Assembly (NCBI GenBank): GCA_944322785.1
Contig: CALUPW010000011.1
Span: 1-64,000, forward strand
Direction of reading: 5' to 3'
From: Candidatus Gastranaerophilales bacterium
GTDB lineage: Bacteria > Cyanobacteriota > Vampirovibrionia > Gastranaerophilales > Gastranaerophilaceae
DNA length: 64,000 nt
Of this stretch, positions 50,866 through 60,152 are shown piece after piece. Under the pieces are notes generated by a model. It was not told the DNA's origin and made no database searches. It worked only from the letters and a program-made list of their open reading frames with translations. The position numbers were made by a program, and so were the translations under genes. Numbering within the stretch: the first letter of the stretch is position 1; each line of letters begins with the position of its first letter.

Positions 50866-52214
50866 ACAACTTTTTTGTTCATTTCGGCAATCATTGTTTT
50901 GATTTGTTTGTAAAATTTAGAATTGGTTTTTCCAACCGATGCAAAAATAACTATTTCATCGGCATACTTTACATTTTGCACAAACTCATTGGAAATATCA
51001 GCGTTGATAAGAGAAACGTTACGATATTCTTTTAATTGCAATTGAATATCATCAGGAATATTTTCAAAACTTACAATTGCAACTTTTTTGTCCTGATTTG
51101 CAAGAAGTATTAGTTTTAAATCAGAAAAGTCATTTTTGAGATTGTAAATAATGTTTTCGCCAAGCATAGAGTATGTAAGCTTTTTGTCTGCATTTTCCGC
51201 AAAAATAACAGCCAAAAGCGATGCTATAAAACCAAAAACAATGCCGAGAAGAATATTTACAAGAAGCTTGGGAGAAGAATATTCAAAATCTCTGAGTTTT
51301 TGCGGCTCTTTAAGAACGAGAACTTTTGATGAATCGGACATTTTATCAACCATTTTTGCCCATTCAAGTTTTGAGGATAAATGTGCAACTTTTGCGGATT
51401 CTTCTGTTACATCAATTCTTGATCTTTCACCTGAAATAACCTGACCTTTTATTGTAGATAAAGCTCTTTGTGCAGGTTTGGAAAACGCACTCATTGCTGT
51501 CAGATTCCCCGTTGACATCATTGCCTGCTCCGGTAAGCCGTTCATTGTATTTACTTTTTGAGTTAATGCCTGTTTTGCTTTATTGTATTCAGTTTCAATA
51601 ATTTTTTGATCTGATTTTGCCTTGTCACTATTTAATTGTTTATAAAATTCTATGTAATTGTTTATAATAGAATTAACGACATTATAAGCTAATTCGGGAT
51701 CTTTAGATTTGTATTCTATGGTTAAAACGTTTGTGCCTTTTTTATTTTCAAAAGACGGATTTTTACCTTTGCCAATAAATGCTGCCGCAGAAAGATATTC
51801 GCCTTCTCGTTTGTTCGGGATTATACCGAATTTCTTTCCGTAAACTAAATTATTTTCTTTAATAACTTTATCAATAACAAGCGGGGATTTGATAAGTTCC
51901 ATTTCATTTGCCAGAGCATTATTCCCTCCACTCATAAGAGCCGCAACTCCGCCGCCTGCCGCACCAACTTCATCCAGAGCAAACGGATTAAATTCAATTA
52001 AATTTGAACTTGTGGTTTTATTAATATATAAATCCGCAGTAACAGTATATTTTTTAGATAGAACAAAAGTTAATGATGCGAATGCTAGAATGCAAATTAA
52101 AAATATAGCAATAATAAGATTTTTTCTATGCCATAATGCGAAAAATATTTTCTTTAAATCAATCGTTAATTCTTCATTATTCTCTTCCTGCGGAATATAA
52201 ACTGTCTGCTGCAT
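50844..52214 (-). CDS. Wzz-type polysaccharide chain-length/co-polymerase protein
   Basis: An inner-membrane polysaccharide co-polymerase of 456 residues. The Wzz N-terminus with a first membrane helix (residues about 35-52, IIAIFLICILAFASLTFVL) and a second near 325-345 flanks a long periplasmic coiled-coil part. The sequence after the second helix (about 350-456) has the alpha/beta layout of a BY-kinase, but no Walker A GxGxxGKT or Tyr cluster is visible, so it is probably inactive or structural. AAGGAGA precedes the ATG. It lies between the exporter and the operon at 52322-62651. Confidence 0.85.
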   Translation of the reverse strand: MQQTVYIPQEENNEELTIDLKKIFFALWHRKNLIIAIFLICILAFASLTFVLSKKYTVTADLYINKTTSSNLIEFNPFALDEVGAAGGGVAALMSGGNNALANEMELIKSPLVIDKVIKENNLVYGKKFGIIPNKREGEYLSAAAFIGKGKNPSFENKKGTNVLTIEYKSKDPELAYNVVNSIINNYIEFYKQLNSDKAKSDQKIIETEYNKAKQALTQKVNTMNGLPEQAMMSTGNLTAMSAFSKPAQRALSTIKGQVISGERSRIDVTEESAKVAHLSSKLEWAKMVDKMSDSSKVLVLKEPQKLRDFEYSSPKLLVNILLGIVFGFIASLLAVIFAENADKKLTYSMLGENIIYNLKNDFSDLKLILLANQDKKVAIVSFENIPDDIQLQLKEYRNVSLINADISNEFVQNVKYADEIVIFASVGKTNSKFYKQIKTMIAEMNKKVVQEVLIK

Positions 52215-52321
52215 GTTTTCTCCTTATAAGATTAATTTTATCATAAAAATAAAATCAAGGGTTATTATTTTTCAGAGCAAAAATTATTAGTATTATGATC
52301 GATACTTTGTTAAAGAAATTA

Positions 52322-53332
52322 TCAATCACTTAAAAATTTAGCTTCATTAATTTTTTTTATTTTGAAACTCATTCGAAACATTGTTTTTAATTTTTTGTAT
52401 ATATTTACAAAAAATAAATATTTTTTAAAGTCTTTAAACGTTTTGCAATGCAAAATTAATACACGTGACAAAATCTGACATATATTAAGATGTAATATAA
52501 CTACAGAGTCATATAATATTTTATATGCTGGCAAATTATGCTTAACAATAAAATATTTTACCATATTAAAAAGTTTTTCCTTTGCTTTTACTGATAATCT
52601 AGAATTCATACAAGCATTAAGATAATGCACAAATATTATTTCAGTTATCACTTTTAATTTTATTTCAAATAAATTATATTTATAACAAAATTTTTCCAAT
52701 TCTATTAATTTTACCTGCAAATCATTAAAAATAATTTCTGAATCTACTACTTGAGTAGTTTGATCAGATCTCAACCTATAATAATAAATAGCATACTCAT
52801 TTACTTGGACTTTATCAGTAACAAGCGTTACCATATTATCAAATAGATTGTCTTCACCTGTGCGCATACCAACAACAAATCGTAATGTATATTTATCTAT
52901 AATAGCCCTTCTAATAAACAATTGCCACGGAGCACCTGTCCAAATAATCCCAAATTTACCTTTATTGTCAACATTAATTGCGGTTATTACAACATCAGCA
53001 TTTTCTTTTTCAGCAACATCGACAGATGTTTCTATAAATTTACTATCAATCATATCATCCGAATCTAAAAAATAAACATACTTGCCAGTTGCAGCATCAA
53101 GTCCGTTATTGCGAGCGACAGAGACGCCTTGATTGGTTTGGAATATATATTTGATGGGATATTTATCTGCATAATTTTTGCAAATTTCACCAGAATTATC
53201 TGTGCTGCCATCATTAACCAGAATAAGCTCAATATTTTTATAAGTTTGATTTAAAACACTTTCAATACATTCTTCTAAATATTCAGCAGTATTATATACC
53301 GGAATGATTATTGAAACTAGACTGTTATTCAT
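52322..53332 (-). CDS. Family 2 glycosyltransferase (last gene of the polysaccharide operon)
   Basis: A cytosolic GT-A transferase. SLVSIIIPVYNTAEYLEECIESVLNQTYKN starts the Rossmann-like domain, VNDGSTDNSGEI and FLDSDDMID supply the acidic metal and nucleotide residues, and the C-terminal third is helical. The start at 53332 sits six bases after AAGGAGG and is therefore chosen. The longer frame from 53350 would translate through that ribosome site. It overlaps the end of the Wzx gene by eight bases. The donor sugar is unknown. Confidence 0.9.
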   Translation of the reverse strand: MNNSLVSIIIPVYNTAEYLEECIESVLNQTYKNIELILVNDGSTDNSGEICKNYADKYPIKYIFQTNQGVSVARNNGLDAATGKYVYFLDSDDMIDSKFIETSVDVAEKENADVVITAINVDNKGKFGIIWTGAPWQLFIRRAIIDKYTLRFVVGMRTGEDNLFDNMVTLVTDKVQVNEYAIYYYRLRSDQTTQVVDSEIIFNDLQVKLIELEKFCYKYNLFEIKLKVITEIIFVHYLNACMNSRLSVKAKEKLFNMVKYFIVKHNLPAYKILYDSVVILHLNICQILSRVLILHCKTFKDFKKYLFFVNIYKKLKTMFRMSFKIKKINEAKFLSD

Positions 53333-54548
53333 TGGGCCCTCCTTTTTCACATAACAACCTTAATGTAAAACTTGTATATCTGTATGAAATATAAATAGCA
53401 GCTAATAAAAACGATATAGACGCACCATATATTCCATATTTATGCAGCAAAAATAATGCAATAAAAGTAATTATTGTTGCTTCCAACTGCATAGGTATTT
53501 TCCTTTTTTGATTACCGCTGGCAGTAATATATGCACCGTAAACCGCAGCTTCTCCAACACAAATATTCCCTAAAGTTAAAATCAAAAGTATAGGGTATGC
53601 ATTCATATAATAACTTTGACCGTAAAGTAATTGTAATAAAAATTTGCCGAATATAATCATAAACAAAAATACCCCGGATGTGACAACAAGAATAAAAATC
53701 AAATTTTTTTTAATTACAGTTTTAGTTTCTTCAATTGAACATTTTATCATTTCAGGAACCATTTTTTGAGTTTGGGCGGCAATTAAAAGTCCTATAACTG
53801 CTGCAATGGTTGCTGACGAAAAATATAATGCAGCCTGCTCTTTTTGTATAAAAGTCGATACATATAAAGCAGGTATTTGTGCGTATAAATAATATGCTAT
53901 GGTAACACCAATATATGCAAATATACTCTTATCAATCATTTTGAAAAATCTTTTTATATATTTGAATACAAGCAAATAATTTATTTTTGCTAAATAAGAA
54001 CACTGAATAAAATTTATAAAGCCTAAAATTATATTCAATATTAAAAAGTCAACTAGTGAAAGTTTAAATATATAAGATATAAGAGCAATTATAGTAATAC
54101 AAACGGCATAAATTATATTAATGATTGCAATTTGATTAAATTTTTTTGCCGCCTGAAAATAAGGCAAAACTAAACCAAAGAACGTTCCGTCAAAAAATGT
54201 TCTTATAACTACAAGCCAAAATAAAAAATGATCCTCAAATTTAAAAAATGTCGAGCCAAAGCCTATAAGAAAAGCTACTAAAACAGCATTACTCAAAAAT
54301 AATGATATTTTAAGCCTTACCTCATTTACATTGGCTTTTGACGATACAAGAATATAGTCTGAAAATCCGAAGTTTGCAAACATAAACCAGAATACGGCAA
54401 TATTTTTATAACTTGAAAATAAACCGAAATCATACACAGATAAATACCTTGCTATTACAAATAATATAAGCGCTCCTGCTATTTGCCTCGCATATAATGA
54501 TATTGCGTATAACTGATTATTTAATATGTCACGTAATAATTTTATCAT
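53325..54548 (-). CDS. Wzx-like oligosaccharide flippase
   Basis: A 407-residue integral membrane protein with about 12 helices, of the MATE/PST superfamily. YARQIAGALILFVIARYLSVYDFGLFSSYKNIAVF is the family N-terminus, and the YGQSYY-x-NAYPILLIL segment near residue 310 is typical of Wzx. It would flip the lipid-linked repeat unit to the periplasm. Its ATG overlaps the stop of the upstream Fe-S protein gene by four bases. Confidence 0.88.
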   Translation of the reverse strand: MIKLLRDILNNQLYAISLYARQIAGALILFVIARYLSVYDFGLFSSYKNIAVFWFMFANFGFSDYILVSSKANVNEVRLKISLFLSNAVLVAFLIGFGSTFFKFEDHFLFWLVVIRTFFDGTFFGLVLPYFQAAKKFNQIAIINIIYAVCITIIALISYIFKLSLVDFLILNIILGFINFIQCSYLAKINYLLVFKYIKRFFKMIDKSIFAYIGVTIAYYLYAQIPALYVSTFIQKEQAALYFSSATIAAVIGLLIAAQTQKMVPEMIKCSIEETKTVIKKNLIFILVVTSGVFLFMIIFGKFLLQLLYGQSYYMNAYPILLILTLGNICVGEAAVYGAYITASGNQKRKIPMQLEATIITFIALFLLHKYGIYGASISFLLAAIYISYRYTSFTLRLLCEKGGPNE

Positions 54549-55738
54549 TGTCCCTTATGTAAAATATATGTTTTAATCCAATTTTTTATAAATTTCGGCA
54601 TAAGCTTATAAAACAATTTTAATATAAACGGATAAGTTTTTATATGTTTTTTTGAAAGTTTTGATAATTCCGCATTAGGCATTAACAAATCCTCAAAAAA
54701 ATCTTCTCTTTTAGGATGAGCTTTTGAAGAACTGTAAATGTTAGGATTATATTTTACTGCAACTTCAAGCGGAACTTCCTTTACAAAAGCAAATTGTTTT
54801 ACAATATCAAAATATTTTTCTCCTTTAGGTGAATTCAAAAGTAAAATAGATGTTCCTTTTTTATCATCAAGAGATTTGTCAAAATTTTCTACACCCCAAA
54901 AATCGCCCATTGTTATATCTGCGACACGCGGAAGTTTATTAAATTTACAATCCAAACAGGAATCATTTATACTTAGATTGCAACCGAAAATTTTCATAAA
55001 ATTATCTTTATTACCTGCAATATGATAAGTTGTAGTTGTAGTTGTAGTTGTAGTTGTAAAATGACCGCCTTTCCAGCCATTCTTTTTTGATCTCATATTT
55101 ATATTCAATATATCACCGAAATCTTTTTTCTCCTGCATAAATTCTTTTTTATGTATTTCAAAAACTTTTCTGGATGGCACACCGTGACATATCAAATCAA
55201 TTGTTAACAAATTCTCGTAGTCTTTTTTGAGATATGATTTTAAGCCTGCAATCTGGCAAGGTGTGCCGGTAAATAGAACAAATCTGCCTGATTCAAGTTC
55301 TTGCTTAGCCTTTTTATATGTATCTTTTGTATCACTTTGAATATATTTTGAACTTTGCATTTTTTCAATGTCTTGCCAATTGGTTGCCATTGAATGACAG
55401 ACTTTCATTTCATCATCATAAATTACACCAAATGCAACGCCGTTATTTTCTAAAACATATTTAGCAAACGCTGGAAATACACTGCCTGATGCCGATTTTA
55501 ATCTCGTTTTTTCATCATTATTTAAAAAAGCGAAAACTTTTGGTTTTTCAAAATTTTTTGATTCATAATGTAAAACAGGACAAGTTTTTTCGCACAAGCC
55601 GCATTTTACACACATTGTATCATTTATAAAAGGCTTTAAAAAACCTCTTTCATCTTCAATCATTTGAATTGCGCCGTGCGGACAAATATTATAGCAAGCT
55701 CCGCAGCCCGTACATTTTTTACTTTCTACGATTTGCAT
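54545..55738 (-). CDS. Ferredoxin / coenzyme F420 hydrogenase beta-type protein of a polysaccharide locus
   Basis: A 397-residue iron-sulfur protein. CTGCGACYNICP (residues about 9-20) and CVKCGLCEKTCP (about 43-54) hold two [4Fe-4S] clusters. The rest is the FrhB/CoF420 hydrogenase beta C-terminal type domain, with GTPCQIAGLKSYL, LICHGVPS and CLDCKFNKLPRVADITMGDFWG. Proteins of this kind often sit beside polysaccharide pyruvyltransferases, as here. A stretch of ten Thr near residue 228 is encoded by a hexanucleotide repeat (55029-55058). It overlaps the pyruvyltransferase gene by 20 bases. Confidence 0.88.
   Translation of the reverse strand: MQIVESKKCTGCGACYNICPHGAIQMIEDERGFLKPFINDTMCVKCGLCEKTCPVLHYESKNFEKPKVFAFLNNDEKTRLKSASGSVFPAFAKYVLENNGVAFGVIYDDEMKVCHSMATNWQDIEKMQSSKYIQSDTKDTYKKAKQELESGRFVLFTGTPCQIAGLKSYLKKDYENLLTIDLICHGVPSRKVFEIHKKEFMQEKKDFGDILNINMRSKKNGWKGGHFTTTTTTTTTTYHIAGNKDNFMKIFGCNLSINDSCLDCKFNKLPRVADITMGDFWGVENFDKSLDDKKGTSILLLNSPKGEKYFDIVKQFAFVKEVPLEVAVKYNPNIYSSSKAHPKREDFFEDLLMPNAELSKLSKKHIKTYPFILKLFYKLMPKFIKNWIKTYILHKGQ
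55029..55058. repeat. Hexanucleotide tandem repeat (GTTGTA)x5 within a coding region
   Basis: Five perfect copies of GTTGTA on the plus strand encode Thr residues (ACA and ACT alternating) on the minus strand. Since the unit is six bases, copy changes alter length without shifting the frame. Confidence 0.9.
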
Positions 55739-56942
55739 TTAAATCCCTCAGCTTTCTTATAATATTTTTCAAAAATTCCGGTAAATATTTATGAAAAATT
55801 ATCAACCACAACTCCCATAGACTTTTCTTTACCTGATGCTTTAACGTTGCCTGCTGTTCTAACTCACAAATTTTTTCTTCTAAAAACATGGTTCTAACTT
55901 CCTGTTTTTCTTTAAATTTTCCGGCAGGTGTGTCGAGCACTTTTCTTAAGAAATCCAAGCCCCGTTGTCTTTCTTCTTTTATTCTTTTATTTACCTTTTC
56001 GTAATCAATTTTAAAAATACAATCTCTTTTATAAATTTCATCAATGGAATCAATACATTGATATTCTATATTTAACATTTCTAAAATAGATTCAAATCGT
56101 GTGGCACCTCTTTGTTTATTCGCTATACATATAAACGGTTTGTTAAAAATAATGGCAAAACACATCACGTGAAAAGAATCCGTTATTAAAAATTTGCAAT
56201 CTCTAATTGATGCCAGCCAATTTTCAATAGATATATTTGAATTTGCTGTTTCTATGACTTTTGTATTATATTTTTTCTCAATATATTTGTATGCTTTTTT
56301 GTACTTTTTATTTGTATCTAAGATGTAACTAACAATTTTGCCAGAATAATCAATAGTAGAATTTTTAATTAAATCTATATATTTATCTATTTCCAGAATA
56401 AATACCGGATCAATTATCCATTCAGCATTAACATTAAATAAATCTTTGCAAATCTCAACCCCTGATTTTTCCCTGACTGATACAAAATCAAAAGATTGCA
56501 AAGATGCTTTCATTTGTCTAATAGTTTTATCATCTGCCTCTTTTAAAAATTGCTTTTTGTCAACACCAAAACTTGCTGAGAATGCTATTTTTTTAGAATT
56601 TGCATCCGCAAAATCCAATAAATATTGATATTTATTTTTCTCTATATATGCCGGACGAAAGACCTGATCAGAACCAGTGATAAAAGCGTTGAATTTTTTA
56701 TTTAATTCATTACAATTTGATATGCTCTCTATTTTATTGCTACTGCTCAAATATTGTTTTTGGAATTTATCAAATGATGAATATTTCAGAAGAGTTATTT
56801 GATAATATTTTTCAGAATTATCTACCAAAACATTTTTATAATTATATTCTTTTAACAATTGCTGTAATGCATAAGCAGTTAAATTTGCACCATAGTTAGC
56901 GGCCCACCAATAATTTAAAATTGCTATATTATTTTGCTTCAT
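55719..56942 (-). CDS. Polysaccharide pyruvyl transferase family protein
   Basis: Adds ketal-linked pyruvate (from phosphoenolpyruvate) to a sugar of an exopolysaccharide. The 407-residue protein begins NIAILNYWWAANYGANLTAYALQQLLKEYNY, the family N-terminus. It has FITGSDQVFRPAY, IAFSASFGVDK, SVREKSG and WIIDPVFIL, then DSFHVMCFAIIFNKPFI in the second half. ATG 56942 follows a GAGG site by seven bases; the frame from 56954 is less likely. It overlaps the upstream GT2 gene by 14 bases and the Fe-S gene by 20. Confidence 0.9.
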   Translation of the reverse strand: MKQNNIAILNYWWAANYGANLTAYALQQLLKEYNYKNVLVDNSEKYYQITLLKYSSFDKFQKQYLSSSNKIESISNCNELNKKFNAFITGSDQVFRPAYIEKNKYQYLLDFADANSKKIAFSASFGVDKKQFLKEADDKTIRQMKASLQSFDFVSVREKSGVEICKDLFNVNAEWIIDPVFILEIDKYIDLIKNSTIDYSGKIVSYILDTNKKYKKAYKYIEKKYNTKVIETANSNISIENWLASIRDCKFLITDSFHVMCFAIIFNKPFICIANKQRGATRFESILEMLNIEYQCIDSIDEIYKRDCIFKIDYEKVNKRIKEERQRGLDFLRKVLDTPAGKFKEKQEVRTMFLEEKICELEQQATLKHQVKKSLWELWLIIFHKYLPEFLKNIIRKLRDLNANRRK

Positions 56943-57858
56943 AAATGCCCTCATTCATTATATAAAAATAAAAACAATTAAATAAAAGGTACAAGAAATT
57001 AAATTTAGCTTTATACCGTCTGAAATCTATTCTTATAAAAGTAAAGCTATTTTCTTTAATAAATTTTTTGATAATGTTATAAACTAAAAATTTTTCTTTA
57101 AAACTGAATTTCCATGATAATATGCGCCAGAAATAGTAATGGGAGGTATACCGTAAAATCCGTTGTTCTAACTCAGCATTTTTATAGTTTTTATAAAAAG
57201 GTTCTAGACCTGAAAATAAAATTTTCTCTCTTTCCTGTATAAAATATAAATTATCGCATTTCTCTTTTTGGGTAATTGAATTTTCCGTATCCCGATAATA
57301 ATATAAACTTTTTCTTTCTATAGAAATTTTATCAGCAAGAAACAAACATTGCAGCGTAAATAAATTATCCTCACCCAAACTTATTTTTTCATTAAATCTC
57401 AATTCGGAAAACTTATCTAAAAATGCTTTTTTTATAACTGTTTGCCACGTGTTACACCCAATTACGTTTTTTGGTATTATAGGTTCTTTAAAAAAGTAAT
57501 TTACTCCTACTATAACAATATCAGAATTATTAAAAATGGCATTGTTATATGCACTTTCAATAAAAATATTATTAATAGTATCATCTGAATCCAAAAAATA
57601 TAAATATTGCCCCTTAGCCTTTGAGATTCCAAAATTTCTCGCAGAAGATACACCATTATTTTTTTGATAAAAATATTTTATATTATTATATTTTTGCGAA
57701 TAACCCAAACAAATATTTTCAGAATTATCCGTACTTCCGTCATTTACTAAGATCAGTTCTATTTCATTAAATATTGTTTGAGAAACAACTGATTCTATAC
57801 ATTCTTTTAAATATTTTTCAGAATTGTAGAGTGGTATAATTATTGATACTTTTATCAT
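56929..57858 (-). CDS. Family 2 glycosyltransferase
   Basis: A 309-residue GT-A transferase with VSIIIPLYNSEKYLKECIESVV, LILVNDGSTDNSENI, NNGVSSARNFGISKAKG and FLDSDDTINN. A C-terminal helical region of about 100 residues follows. It is closely alike in plan to the GT2 at 52322-53332 but differs along most of its length, so it probably makes a different linkage. It abuts the GT32 gene at 57859. Confidence 0.9.
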   Translation of the reverse strand: MIKVSIIIPLYNSEKYLKECIESVVSQTIFNEIELILVNDGSTDNSENICLGYSQKYNNIKYFYQKNNGVSSARNFGISKAKGQYLYFLDSDDTINNIFIESAYNNAIFNNSDIVIVGVNYFFKEPIIPKNVIGCNTWQTVIKKAFLDKFSELRFNEKISLGEDNLFTLQCLFLADKISIERKSLYYYRDTENSITQKEKCDNLYFIQEREKILFSGLEPFYKNYKNAELEQRILRYTSHYYFWRILSWKFSFKEKFLVYNIIKKFIKENSFTFIRIDFRRYKAKFNFLYLLFNCFYFYIMNEGIYEAK

Positions 57859-58773
57859 TTATTTACCCCCATACATCTTCCAAATTTTAAAAGGAATACC
57901 AAATAAGAACAACACGAGCCAGCGATTGTTTTTATAATCAGATTTATATTTAAACCTGAACAGCCAGTATAAATTTATATTGATTTTATAAAGCATACAA
58001 ATTTTTTCTATATGTAAAAATAAATTATTCAAAATAACATTTTTCTCAAAGCAATATTTTAAAAGTTTATTTAAATCAGTTTTATGTTTATGCAGCATAA
58101 AATATTTTACATTCGGATTATCCCACGCCCCATCCCACCAATGTATTGTATAGGTATTCGGCGTTACAAATAAAGATTTTTCGGATGTTTTTATTTTTAA
58201 ACCTATAGGTATCGGATAAAAATATTCCTGAGGCAAAATTAGAATATCATCATTTTCGGTTATTTGATTAGCAGGATTTAAATCGTAATTTTTTCTTAAT
58301 ACATGGGTTACAATCTGCGGAATTGTATAAAGTTTTGATTTCCAAATTTCATCATTATAAAAATCCAGCATTTGTTTAATAAGCGGATCCCCTACTACTA
58401 CTACTCCGACGGCAATGTTAATTGCAACTGGGTTCTCCCAACCTAATACTAACTTCTCTTTTTCTAACAGTTCTGTAATATTTTTTTCCACTGTTATATC
58501 TGTATCAAAATATACTCCGCCATTTTCATATAAAACTTTCAATCTTGCGTAATCGGATACAAAAGCCCATAATTTATTTTCATAAACTGTTTTGAACCAC
58601 AAATTATTTCGGCATTCTTTTTCCACATCAAAAAGCTGTTTATTTTTTTCATTAATTTCAATGATTTCATAATTTGGAAGCTCTTCTTTCCAATTGTTAA
58701 TACAATCCGAAACACTCTGCGGCTTTTCTCCGCCAAACCAGCAATAATATATTTTTTTAGGAACATCTGTCAT
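57859..58773 (-). CDS. GT32-type (DXD/OCH1-like) glycosyltransferase
   Basis: A 304-residue transferase of the small DXD sugar-binding family. It starts IPKKIYYCWFGG-like (PKKIYYCWFGGEKP), then has FVSDYARLKVLYENGGVYFDTDITVEK, which holds the D-x-D metal motif, and a C-terminal TIHWWDGAW. There is a run of four Val (VVVV near residue 125) encoded by a GTA trinucleotide repeat. It overlaps the Wzy-like gene by four bases. Probable donor: a nucleotide hexose; not determinable. Confidence 0.88.
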   Translation of the reverse strand: MTDVPKKIYYCWFGGEKPQSVSDCINNWKEELPNYEIIEINEKNKQLFDVEKECRNNLWFKTVYENKLWAFVSDYARLKVLYENGGVYFDTDITVEKNITELLEKEKLVLGWENPVAINIAVGVVVVGDPLIKQMLDFYNDEIWKSKLYTIPQIVTHVLRKNYDLNPANQITENDDILILPQEYFYPIPIGLKIKTSEKSLFVTPNTYTIHWWDGAWDNPNVKYFMLHKHKTDLNKLLKYCFEKNVILNNLFLHIEKICMLYKININLYWLFRFKYKSDYKNNRWLVLFLFGIPFKIWKMYGGK

Positions 58774-60152
58774 ATTAAATTACTCCTTTTTAAAATATTC
58801 AAGATTCTATCTAAAAATTTATCAGGATGCGTCATTGCAATAAGATAAATCATCGGAATAAAAGGTCCTCTTAGTCGGTGTATTGCGCCTGTGTTACCTA
58901 ATGTAATACAGTATATACTAAACATAAAAATTGTAGCGAAAAAACACACTGTTGGAAAATATTTCTTTTCAATAAATATTTGTTTAATATTTCTAAAAAA
59001 TGACGGTAAGAATAGATACAGTATAATTACATCAGGTACATAAACTATTCTTCTCGGATAAATCCATTCCCACGGAAACGGAGCTAAAAATAAATAAATA
59101 TAGCCAACAATAAAAGGCAGTAAGAAAAATTTGCTATACAAAGCTCCAAAGTCTATGGCAACTTCTGCTGCTCCATATGCGTATGAGTTTTCTCTTATTT
59201 CTATCAAATCCTGCATTGATACAACACTAAATAAAGTTGAAAATTGAAATAATACAAAAGTAATTCCTGCTAATATTAAAGGTGACAAAATTATTAGCAA
59301 TAATGATAGTCTGTTTACTCTGAAAATTTTATTTGTCTGCTTTATTTGCAAATTTAAAGTTAAAAATGCAGTCACAATTGCAAGGAATAGTATAATACCT
59401 GCATAGGATCTGAATGAAAACAGAAAATATAAGCTCAATAAAGTTAAAATTATAGCAGATATTTTTTTTGTTTTATAAAACCAGTAGGACAGGACTATTG
59501 AGGAAAACATAAATAATGTTATATAACCATCACGCATCATAACTGTCGTATTCATAATATGCGAAAAAGTTATAATAGATAGTATGCTGTATATTTTGGC
59601 AAGTTGTACATCGGATAAAGTTATTTTCCCTATGTAATAAATAAACGTGGCAGTAAATCCGGCAACTAAAGAGTTTAACAAACAAGGGTTAAACGGATTA
59701 CAACCAAAATAATAGTATAGAACAGCAATTATTTTAGAAAAAGGACCGCCTACCATTTTTTCTTTAAAAAGTTCAAATGAAAAATGTTGTGCCATGTAAC
59801 TGCCTTGTGCATGATAAAGTGCACCATCGTTATCAATTGTAAAAGGTATAAAAGTATTTTCTGTAGGCATATGATAACCGAGCATATAATACTTGAATAA
59901 ATGCCAGAATAATAAAAATATAAAATGTACAAGAGCTGAAAATAAATATATTTTACTTATAAATTTGTCTTTAAAACATAAATTTAAGATTATATAAATT
60001 ATATGAGCGATTATAAAAGCAACTCCAAAAGGTAATAAGACCAACTCAGGCGACCCTATTTCATAAAAACCGGTAGCACAAATTAGAATAAAAAGTGCAA
60101 TATAAAATATTATAAATAATATATTTTTTCTGTTGATTACTCCGCTAAACAT
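58770..60152 (-). CDS. Polytopic membrane protein, probable polysaccharide polymerase (Wzy-like)
   Basis: A 460-residue protein with about 10-12 membrane helices. It stands where a Wzy polymerase is expected, between the glycosyltransferase and initiating genes, and no other polymerase candidate is in the operon. TIDNDGALYHAQGSYMAQ and MMRDGYITLF are the most polar loops and could be active-site regions. The layout would also fit a GT-C type glycosyltransferase. It overlaps the next gene by four and the previous one by eight bases. Confidence 0.7.
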   Translation of the reverse strand: MFSGVINRKNILFIIFYIALFILICATGFYEIGSPELVLLPFGVAFIIAHIIYIILNLCFKDKFISKIYLFSALVHFIFLLFWHLFKYYMLGYHMPTENTFIPFTIDNDGALYHAQGSYMAQHFSFELFKEKMVGGPFSKIIAVLYYYFGCNPFNPCLLNSLVAGFTATFIYYIGKITLSDVQLAKIYSILSIITFSHIMNTTVMMRDGYITLFMFSSIVLSYWFYKTKKISAIILTLLSLYFLFSFRSYAGIILFLAIVTAFLTLNLQIKQTNKIFRVNRLSLLLIILSPLILAGITFVLFQFSTLFSVVSMQDLIEIRENSYAYGAAEVAIDFGALYSKFFLLPFIVGYIYLFLAPFPWEWIYPRRIVYVPDVIILYLFLPSFFRNIKQIFIEKKYFPTVCFFATIFMFSIYCITLGNTGAIHRLRGPFIPMIYLIAMTHPDKFLDRILNILKRSNLI

